From contig CAXSGY010000012.1 of assembly GCA_964237235.1 (NCBI GenBank), positions 1-64,000 on the forward strand: a stretch of 64,000 nt of DNA, read 5' to 3'. Positions 35,055 to 42,589 of this stretch are shown here, in pieces. The notes below the pieces were generated by a model, which saw only the letters and a program-made list of their open reading frames with translations, made no database searches and was not told the DNA's origin. Position 1 is the stretch's first letter; every line of letters starts with the position of its first letter. This stretch comes from GCA-002050365 sp964237235 (GTDB lineage Bacteria; Acidobacteriota; Blastocatellia; Pyrinomonadales; Pyrinomonadaceae). The translations under genes and the position numbers were made by a program.

Positions 35055-35395
35055 CGGCGGTTAAAATAAAATTCTGAATTCAAACGCAAAAGTTTGCAAT
35101 ATCAACGCGGAAAAGTAAAATGAGCGGATGCGTTATTTTTTGTCGTTAAATTCGACAATTCGCTCAAATTTTGGTTAGTGAAATCCGAAAAAGAAACGCA
35201 TCGCCGCGCCGTGGAATGTTTAAATTCTCAAAATTTAGTTCGGGATTGCAAGATTTATTAAGCGTTTAATTAAAGCCTTGGAGTTTTCCGAATTGGATTT
35301 TGCCGGACAATTTGATAAAATCGCGCTTTGTCCGGTCCGAGCAGCGAAAGTTTAATAGAATAAATAATCTTCAGAAATAAGTAGGAAATAATAAG
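35055..35395. other. Intergenic region between murJ and the PpiD-like gene
   Basis: 341 bp without a gene between divergent starts. One 8-bp inverted repeat (CCGGACAA at 35303-35310, TTGTCCGG at 35328-35335) flanks a TTTGATAAAAT stretch and could be a leader hairpin or operator. No clear heptamer array is visible. A TAGGAAA run about ten bases before 35396 may be a ribosome site. Confidence 0.4.
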
Positions 35396-37471
35396 ATGTT
35401 AAAGTTTTTCAGCCGTATGGAAAGAACGCGCAACGTCGTTCTTTTGATTTTCGCCATTTTGATGGTGGTCAGCCTCGTGGTTTTTTACGCGCCGCGTCAG
35501 AACGACACGCAGAATAATCTGACGCACGACGAACAGGCGGTCGCCAAGGTCGGGCGCGAGCAGATAACCGTTGCCGATTTAGCGATTCAGAAGGAAAATT
35601 CGAGCCGCGGACGGCAAGCTCCGCCGAGCAAGGACTTGCTCGATAGAATGATTAACGAGCGAATGGTGCGGCTCGAAACCGAACGCCTCGGCTTGCGTCC
35701 GACCGACGCGGAAGTCGCCACATTTATCCGCCAGCAAAACAAATCAACCGACGGAACGCCGTTCGACCAGAAGCGTTACGAGCAGAACGTCGCGGAAATG
35801 TATGGCAGCGTGACGAAGTTCGAGCAGTCAATCCGCGACCAGCTGAGCGCGCAAAAGCTCGGCAATTTTCTGACGGCGGGCGTAACCGTTTCCGAACAGG
35901 AAATTTTGGCTGATTATCAGCGCAAAAACACGAAATTCGATTTAACCTACGTTCCCGTCAGCAGTGCCGATTTAGCGCAAACCATCAAACCGTCGGACGA
36001 TGAATTGAAAACGTATTTCGACCAGCACAAGCAGGATTATTACATCAGCGCGCCGCAGAAAAAAATTCGATATATTTTCGTCAGCACTTCGAAAATCGGC
36101 GAAAAATTGCCTGTCTCCGACGAAGAATTGAAAGCCGAATACGAAAAAGTTCCCGAAGACAAAAAGCAAGCCGGCGTGCAGGGACAGCAAATCGTTCTCA
36201 GAATTCCGAAACCGGAACTCGAACAGCAGATTCAAACCAAAGCCAACGAAATTTATTCGCAGGCGACCAAAGACGGCAAAACCGTTTCGCAGGAAGCGTT
36301 TACGCAGCTTGTTAACGGTTATTCGGAAGATGCGGCAAGCAAAGCGAAGGGCGGCGCGCTCGCCGGACTGGTCAAGGAAAACAAGCAAAATCCGAACGAT
36401 CCGTATCAAAGACTTTTGACGATGCAGCCGGGCGACGTGACCGAGCCGATCAAGTTTGAAAACCGTTATTTCATTCTGCGCCGCGGCGAAACGGTGCCGA
36501 AAACCTTTGAAGACGCGAAGAAGGAACTCGAAGTTTCGCTCAGAAACCGCAAAGGTTATTCGGTCGCCGCCGAACTCGCGCAGAAAATTGACGAGCGTTT
36601 GAAGGAAACCAAAGACGTGCAGAAAACCGCGCAGGAATTCGCCGCGCAGGCGAATATGAGCGCGGCTGAAATGGTGCGCGAAACCGGATTCGTCAAACCG
36701 GGCGACACAGTTGAAAATGTCGGCAATTCGCCGCAGTTCGAGCAGGGCATCGCCGATTTGAACAACCCGAACGATGTCGGCGAAAAAACGCCGATTCAAA
36801 ACGGCTTTGCGATTCCGCTGCTCGTCGAAAAACGCGACCCGCGCGATGCCGAATTCGCCGAGGTCAAGGACAAAGTAGCCGAAGCGTTAAAGATTGATCA
36901 GGCGCGAACGAAGGTTGAAGAGGTAGCCAAGCAAATCGCCGCCGGCGCGAGCAACGCAAGCGGACTCGCCGCCGCGGCGCAGAGCAAAGGCTTAAAGGCG
37001 CAGGACGCGAAGACTTTCACCTTGGGTTCGCCGCTCGGTCAAGGTCCGAGCGCGGCGACGAGCCAACCGTTGGAAGACGCGATTTTCGCGCTCAAGGCGG
37101 GCGAGACGACGAAAACGCCGGTTCAAATCGGCGATAATTGGTATGTCGTCGGCGTAAACAGCCGCGAAGACGCGAAAACGGAAGATTTCGCCAAAGAGCG
37201 CGACAATCTGATCGAACAAAAAACGACCGAAAAGCGCGGACAGATTTTTACCGATTATCTCGCCGCCACGCGCCGCGATTTGGAAGCCAAAAACGATATT
37301 AAAATCTATCCGGACGCGCTTGCAAAGCTCGATAAGGACGACGACACGAACACGGACGCGGACGCTCCCGCTGGTTCGCAGCAGCTTCCGCCGGAACTGC
37401 AAAAACAACTGCAAGAGCAAATTCAAAATCAACAAAAGAAACAAATCACGATTCCGGCATCGAATAAGTAA
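35396..37471 (+). CDS. PpiD/SurA-type membrane-anchored peptidyl-prolyl isomerase
   Basis: 691 aa. One N-terminal membrane helix (about 13-31) anchors a periplasmic chaperone. A SurA_N_3-type region follows (DEQAVAKVGREQITVADL, about 45-190), then a parvulin-like domain with a GGALAGLVKEN segment (about 300-385) and a second, more diverged one (about 540-600). The tail is Asp/Gln rich (DDDTNTDADAP, then QxQ runs). The order resembles PpiD, which helps newly exported proteins fold at the Sec exit. Single gene with an exceptionally long terminator. Confidence 0.88.
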   Translation: MLKFFSRMERTRNVVLLIFAILMVVSLVVFYAPRQNDTQNNLTHDEQAVAKVGREQITVADLAIQKENSSRGRQAPPSKDLLDRMINERMVRLETERLGLRPTDAEVATFIRQQNKSTDGTPFDQKRYEQNVAEMYGSVTKFEQSIRDQLSAQKLGNFLTAGVTVSEQEILADYQRKNTKFDLTYVPVSSADLAQTIKPSDDELKTYFDQHKQDYYISAPQKKIRYIFVSTSKIGEKLPVSDEELKAEYEKVPEDKKQAGVQGQQIVLRIPKPELEQQIQTKANEIYSQATKDGKTVSQEAFTQLVNGYSEDAASKAKGGALAGLVKENKQNPNDPYQRLLTMQPGDVTEPIKFENRYFILRRGETVPKTFEDAKKELEVSLRNRKGYSVAAELAQKIDERLKETKDVQKTAQEFAAQANMSAAEMVRETGFVKPGDTVENVGNSPQFEQGIADLNNPNDVGEKTPIQNGFAIPLLVEKRDPRDAEFAEVKDKVAEALKIDQARTKVEEVAKQIAAGASNASGLAAAAQSKGLKAQDAKTFTLGSPLGQGPSAATSQPLEDAIFALKAGETTKTPVQIGDNWYVVGVNSREDAKTEDFAKERDNLIEQKTTEKRGQIFTDYLAATRRDLEAKNDIKIYPDALAKLDKDDDTNTDADAPAGSQQLPPELQKQLQEQIQNQQKKQITIPASNK

Positions 37472-37477
37472 TTGCTG

Positions 37478-37539
37478 AAAAGCTGAACAAAAAAAGCGTC
37501 GCGCGGTTGACCGCGCGACGCTTTTTTTGTTCAGCTTTT
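37478..37539. terminator. Two-tier terminator with a perfect 29-bp stem
   Basis: Positions 37478-37506 pair perfectly with 37511-37539 around the loop TTGA. The inner stem GCGTCGCGCGG is GC-rich and flanked by A7/T7, an intrinsic terminator on either strand; an outer AAAAGCTGAAC stem extends it. It serves the convergent PpiD-like gene and APC permease. Confidence 0.92.
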
Positions 37540-37559
37540 CTTTAAGTTATATTGCAGGC

Positions 37560-39416
37560 TCAATGAAAGAAGAACCAGTAAGTAACCCCTGCCCAAAATA
37601 TCAGATTGACACCCGAAATAATTAAGCCGGTTCTCTGCATTTTATCATCGCTTCCGCCTCGATTATCTTGCTTGCCATACATCAGCATCGCCACCAGAAC
37701 TCCGGTGACGACCCACGCGAACAGACGAATTCCCAAACTAAGAAACATCGCGTTACCCGGCAACTTGTCTTCCGGCTTGAGATGATATTCCTCGTGCATA
37801 TTAAGTCCCAAAACGCCTAAGGCATTCGTAACCTGAATAATCGTTAAGATAATCGTCAAAATGATTGCGATGATTGCGGCAATCGGCGGCGAGTTGCGCG
37901 AAACCGAGTCGTTCGCTACTTCGCTGGAAACATGCCGCAGATTGCTGTGCGAATAGCTGTAGCCGAAATAAACGACTAAGCCAATACTCATCCAGTCAAT
38001 CAGCCGCAGCCAAGTATCAAACGGCAGACTGTTCATCAAATAAGCTGCCGAAACGACCGTCGCAATCGGAATAAACGGCGAAAGCGGCACTTTGAACGGA
38101 CGGTTCAGATTCGGATTCGACGAACGCAGAATGATGATTCCCGTGCCGACGATGACGAACGCGAACAGCGTTCCGATACTGACCAATTCACCGAGCAGAC
38201 TGATCGGAACGATTCCGGCTAAAATCGCCACAATCGTTCCGGTCAAAGCCGTCGTAATGTGCGGCGTTTGATATTTCGGATGAATTTTCGATGCCCACGC
38301 CGGAAGCAAGCCGTCTTTCGCCATCGAATAGAAAACGCGCGGCTGTCCCATCACCATCACGACCATCGTCGAACTCAAGCCGAGAACCGCGCCGACTTTA
38401 ATAATCGTCGGGAAAACCGCCAGAACCGTTCCCATCGTCGTTCCCTTAGCCTGTTGCAGAGCCGCGTCAATAGCGACGGCAATCGGCGCGGCGGCATTGG
38501 TCAACTGATGATAATCAACCAAGCCGACCATAATTCCGGCAACCAAAATATACAATACCGTGCAGACCGCGAGCGAACCGAGAATGCCAATCGGCATATC
38601 TTTTTGCGGATTTCTCGCTTCCTGCGCCGCTGTCGAAACTGCATCGAAACCGATGTAGGCAAAAAAGATAACCGCCGCGCCGGTAACGACTCCACTGAAA
38701 CCAAACGGCATAAATTCCGCGCAGCCGGGACTTCCCGCCGCACAACTGATTCCGAGATTATTCGGGTTGACATAACCGATGCCCGCGATAATAAAAAGAA
38801 CGACGACTAGAATTTTAACGAGAACGATAATCGAATTGAAACTCGCCGATTCTTTGATTCCTTTGATTAAAAGCAGCGTTACTGCGATGGCAATTAACAC
38901 TCCGGGAAGATTGACGATGCCGTGAACCGTGCTGCCGTCCGCCAGCGTAATCGTTTCAAAAGGTCCTTTGCTGAGAGCCAGCGGAAAATTTATACCAAGC
39001 GTGTCCCTGAAAAGACTGACGACATAACCCGACCAGCCGACGGCAACGGTTGCCGCTCCGAAAGCGTATTCGAGAATCAAATCCCAACCGATAATCCACG
39101 CGACGAATTCGCCCAAAGTTCCGTAGCCGTAAGCGTAAGCCGAACCGGAAATCGGAACGCTCGCCGCAAATTCCGAGTAGCACAGAGCGGCGAACGCGCT
39201 GACAATTCCGGCGAGAATCATCGAAATAACAACAGCCGGTCCGGCGTGTTTTCCGGCGGCTTGTCCGGTTAAAACGAAAATTCCCGTGCCGATAATCGCG
39301 CCGATACCGAGCATCGTCAAGTCCAATGAACTCAGCGTCTTCTTTAAAGTGTGTTCGCCGGTTTCCTGGGCTTCGGCGATGATTTTTTCAATTGATTTAG
39401 TCGCAAAAAGTGACAT
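37560..39416 (-). CDS. APC-family amino acid permease (CAT type)
   Basis: 618 aa, about 14 membrane helices. Opens with LSSLDLTMLGIGAIIGTGIFVLTG, the TM1 substrate-binding GIGAIIGTGIF motif of the amino acid-polyamine-organocation superfamily; SGSAYAYGYGTLGEFVAWIIGWDLILEYAFG and FFAYIGFDAVSTAAQEARNPQKDMP are typical of cationic amino acid transporters (YfnA/CAT). The exact substrate cannot be read. It lies 18 bp downstream of a second, different APC permease and both are divergent from a PLP decarboxylase. Confidence 0.9.
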   Translation of the reverse strand: MSLFATKSIEKIIAEAQETGEHTLKKTLSSLDLTMLGIGAIIGTGIFVLTGQAAGKHAGPAVVISMILAGIVSAFAALCYSEFAASVPISGSAYAYGYGTLGEFVAWIIGWDLILEYAFGAATVAVGWSGYVVSLFRDTLGINFPLALSKGPFETITLADGSTVHGIVNLPGVLIAIAVTLLLIKGIKESASFNSIIVLVKILVVVLFIIAGIGYVNPNNLGISCAAGSPGCAEFMPFGFSGVVTGAAVIFFAYIGFDAVSTAAQEARNPQKDMPIGILGSLAVCTVLYILVAGIMVGLVDYHQLTNAAAPIAVAIDAALQQAKGTTMGTVLAVFPTIIKVGAVLGLSSTMVVMVMGQPRVFYSMAKDGLLPAWASKIHPKYQTPHITTALTGTIVAILAGIVPISLLGELVSIGTLFAFVIVGTGIIILRSSNPNLNRPFKVPLSPFIPIATVVSAAYLMNSLPFDTWLRLIDWMSIGLVVYFGYSYSHSNLRHVSSEVANDSVSRNSPPIAAIIAIILTIILTIIQVTNALGVLGLNMHEEYHLKPEDKLPGNAMFLSLGIRLFAWVVTGVLVAMLMYGKQDNRGGSDDKMQRTGLIISGVNLIFWAGVTYWFFFH

Positions 39417-39434
39417 CTAAAATCCTCCTCAAAA

Positions 39435-40979
39435 TTATGATTGCTGTTTTTGTCCGAAACTTTTCCAAATAAAATAAACCGGAACGCCGGAGAGCGCGAT
39501 TGCCAAGCCCGGCAGAGACGTTTGCGGTTTGTAAAATAATAAAACCAAAGTGATAACCGTTGCCACCGCGATATAAACGATTGGCACAAACGGATAACCG
39601 AACGCGCGATACGGACGCGGCGCGTCGGGGCGTTTTTTTCTTAAAATAAAAAGACCGATAATCGTTAAAATATAAAATATCAGCACGGCGAACACGACGT
39701 AATCAAGCAGTGCGCCGTAAAGATTGCCGTAATCTTCATATCCGTCAGGCAGCATTTTCCCCGAACGGGTGCGCGGCAAAACCAGAAGGCAAGACCAGAC
39801 GCACTGTAAAATCAAAGCAAACGCCGGAACGTGGTTTTTGTTGAGTTTGGCGGTTGATTTGAAAAACAAATCGTCCTGCGCCATTGCGTAGTAAACGCGC
39901 GCGCCTGCCAGAATCAAACCGTTGTTGCAGCCGAAGGTCGAAATAATAATCGCAATCGCCATCACGACTCCGCCACCCGCGCCGAAAATCGTCTGCAATG
40001 CCAAAGTTCCAACCCTATCTTCGGGCGCATTTTGAATTTGCGACAAAGAAAGCGTCGCCAGATATGCAAAATTCGCCAGGATATAAAGCGAAATTACCAA
40101 ACCCGTGCCGAGCGCGAGCGACAGAGGAATATTTCTTTGCGGATTCTTAACTTCGCCCGCCGTAAATGTAATGTTGTTCCAGGCATCCGACGAAAATAAT
40201 GATCCGACCTGCGCGACGCAGAACACGACGACGAGCGCGAGCAAACCGCCGTTGACAGAAACTTCGGGCAGAAAGGCGAAATCCGGCTTAATAATCGCGG
40301 CGTTCTGCGGCGTAAACAGGTTCGCCCAATTCGCCGAAAAGGTTCCCGCCGCGCCGCCGACGAAAATTCCTAAAACGATTAAAATTATCAAAGATAAGGT
40401 TTTCGCCGACGTGAACAGATTCTGAATCAATTTGCCGAGCTTTAAGCCCTGCATATTCAGAATCGTCAAAAAGATAATCAAAGCGACGGCGACGGCTTGC
40501 TGAACGGATAATGATACGGCATAACCGCTCGTTAGGTTTATCGGCGGAACGATCCACGCGGTCGGCGAAATCGCGGGCAACAAAACGCCCAAAAATCTCG
40601 CAAACGCCACGCCGACCGCCGCAATCGTTCCCGTCTGAATCACCAGAAAAAGCGTCCAGCCGTAAAGAAAACCCCAGAGCGGCGAATAACTTTCGCGCAG
40701 ATAAACGTATTGTCCGCCCGCCTTCGGCATCATCGCGGCGAGTTCGCCGTAACTCAAGGCGGCGAAAATTGTCAAAATTCCCGTGATGATCCAGGTCAGA
40801 AGAAGTCCGCCCGCCGAACCCGTCTGGCGCGCGATGTCGGCGGAGACGATAAAAATGCCCGAACCGATCATCGAACCGGCGACGATCATCGTCGAATCGA
40901 GCAAGCCCAAACCGCGTATAAAACCTTCTTTTGTTTCCGTCTGTCCGGCAACGTCGGCTGTCATAATTTGTTTGTGCAA
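39435..40979 (-). CDS. APC-family amino acid permease (LAT-like)
   Basis: 514 aa, about 12 membrane helices. GLLDSTMIVAGSMIGSGIFIVSADIAR is TM1 of the APC superfamily, and GGQYVYLRESYSPLWGFLYGW resembles the L-type transporter branch. It shares only the general fold with the permease downstream, so it is not a recent duplicate. The permease pair is transcribed together and diverges from the decarboxylase gene at 41131; uptake of an amino acid or exchange for its decarboxylation product is a reasonable inference. Confidence 0.9.
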   Translation of the reverse strand: MHKQIMTADVAGQTETKEGFIRGLGLLDSTMIVAGSMIGSGIFIVSADIARQTGSAGGLLLTWIITGILTIFAALSYGELAAMMPKAGGQYVYLRESYSPLWGFLYGWTLFLVIQTGTIAAVGVAFARFLGVLLPAISPTAWIVPPINLTSGYAVSLSVQQAVAVALIIFLTILNMQGLKLGKLIQNLFTSAKTLSLIILIVLGIFVGGAAGTFSANWANLFTPQNAAIIKPDFAFLPEVSVNGGLLALVVVFCVAQVGSLFSSDAWNNITFTAGEVKNPQRNIPLSLALGTGLVISLYILANFAYLATLSLSQIQNAPEDRVGTLALQTIFGAGGGVVMAIAIIISTFGCNNGLILAGARVYYAMAQDDLFFKSTAKLNKNHVPAFALILQCVWSCLLVLPRTRSGKMLPDGYEDYGNLYGALLDYVVFAVLIFYILTIIGLFILRKKRPDAPRPYRAFGYPFVPIVYIAVATVITLVLLFYKPQTSLPGLAIALSGVPVYFIWKSFGQKQQS

Positions 40980-41130
40980 TCGGGGGAACTTCGATCTAAA
41001 AACTTAAAGTTCCAGTCAAATTATAAAAAAGTAAAATTCAGAAGTTGGCGAGATAATCTTTTGAGCTATTATACTTTTATTAGCAAAACTGTCGAGTAAT
41101 TTTGTTGCTTTTTTATCAAATAAACTTTTT

Positions 41131-42582
41131 ATGCCTGAAAAAACAAACGCTTTGGGCGATATGCCAAAGGAAGATTTTCGCCGCTTCGGATATGAAATCG
41201 TTGATTGGATCGCCGATTATTACGACCGCATCGAAACTTTTCCCGTGCTTTCGCAAAATCAGCCGGACGATTTGAAAAACGCTCTGCCCGAATCCGCGCC
41301 GAGAACGGGCGAAGATTTCGCGGACGTTTTAGCCGATGTCGAACGATTGATTCTGCCCGCCGTGACGCATTGGAATCATCCGAATTTTCACGGGCTTTTT
41401 TCGACTTCGACGAGTTCCATCGGGTTGTTCGGCGATATGTTCGCCTCAGCCTTCGATATGAAGGCGATGCTCTGGCGCACCTCCCCGGCTTCGACCGAAC
41501 TCGAACCGGTCGTTCTCGATTGGCTCAGGCAAATGATGAATCTGCCCGCGGATTTTAAGGGAATAATTTACGATACCGCTTCGATTTCAACGTTGCACGC
41601 GCTGGCGATGGCGCGTGAAAAACTGAATCTGGGAATCCGCGAAAACGGAATGAGCGGGCGAACCGATCTGCCGCTTCTGCGCGTTTACTGTTCGGAGCAA
41701 ACGCACAGCTCGATTGACAAAGCCGTAATTCTGCTCGGACTCGGACAAAAATCGCTCGTGAAAATTCCGACCAACGAACGCTTTGAAATGGACACGGAAA
41801 AACTGCGCGAAGCGATCTACGAAGACAAGATGCGCGGGTTTTTGCCGATGTGCGCGATTCCGACCGTCGGCACGACTTCGAGTTCGAGCGTTGACGACGT
41901 AAACCGCGTCGCCGACATCTGCGAGCGCAACGACATCTTTCTGCACGTTGATGCCGCTTACGCCGGCAGCGCGGCAATCGTGCCGGAATTTCAACATTAT
42001 TTTCGCGGAATGGAACGCGCCGATTCAATCGTGACGAATCCGCACAAATGGCTTTTCACGCCGTTCGATCTGTCGGTTTTGTATGTCAGGGATTTGGATT
42101 TACTAAAACAAACTTTTTCGCTCGTCGCCGAATATTTAAAGGTTTCCGAAACTGTTACCAATCAGATGGATTACGGCATTCAGCTCGGTCGGCGTTTTCG
42201 TAGCTTGAAACTCTGGTTCGTAATGCGTTATTTCGGGCAGGAAGGTTTGATTGCGCGTTTGCGCGAACATTGTCGTCTGGCGCGTCTGTTTGCGAACTGG
42301 GTTGACGATTCGCCGGATTTTGAAATGCTCGCCCCCGTGCCGTTCGCGCTCTGCTGCTTTCGCGCCGCTCCGAAAACGACGGAAGATTTGGACGCTTTGA
42401 ACGAAAAAATTATGAACGATATCAACGCTTCGGGCGAAGCGTATTTGTCGCACACGAAATTGAACGGAAAATTTACTTTGCGGCTTTCGGTCGGCAGCAT
42501 CAGAGTCGAAGAAAGACATCTGCGAAAAGTCTGGAATCTTTTGAACGAAAAATTAAACGATCATTCGCGCAGCGAAACCTAA
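41131..42582 (+). CDS. PLP-dependent group II amino acid decarboxylase
   Basis: 483 aa, family of aromatic-L-amino-acid, tyrosine and glutamate decarboxylases. The PLP Schiff-base lysine is Lys306 in TNPHKWLF; HVDAAYAGSA carries the Asp that binds the pyridine nitrogen; HWNHPNFHGLFSTSTSS is the conserved N-terminal substrate region. The closeness to aromatic decarboxylases (AADC-like WLF...SVLYVRD) suggests an aromatic amino acid substrate, unproven. TATACT stands at 41070 upstream. Divergent permeases suggest amino acid catabolism or acid or amine exchange. Confidence 0.9.
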   Translation: MPEKTNALGDMPKEDFRRFGYEIVDWIADYYDRIETFPVLSQNQPDDLKNALPESAPRTGEDFADVLADVERLILPAVTHWNHPNFHGLFSTSTSSIGLFGDMFASAFDMKAMLWRTSPASTELEPVVLDWLRQMMNLPADFKGIIYDTASISTLHALAMAREKLNLGIRENGMSGRTDLPLLRVYCSEQTHSSIDKAVILLGLGQKSLVKIPTNERFEMDTEKLREAIYEDKMRGFLPMCAIPTVGTTSSSSVDDVNRVADICERNDIFLHVDAAYAGSAAIVPEFQHYFRGMERADSIVTNPHKWLFTPFDLSVLYVRDLDLLKQTFSLVAEYLKVSETVTNQMDYGIQLGRRFRSLKLWFVMRYFGQEGLIARLREHCRLARLFANWVDDSPDFEMLAPVPFALCCFRAAPKTTEDLDALNEKIMNDINASGEAYLSHTKLNGKFTLRLSVGSIRVEERHLRKVWNLLNEKLNDHSRSET

Positions 42583-42589
42583 AGAAAAA

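Noticed and set aside
35972..36799. 275-codon open frame antisense to the PpiD-like gene
   Set aside because: Phe/Arg-rich shadow translation with no plausible start site; the sense gene has domains.
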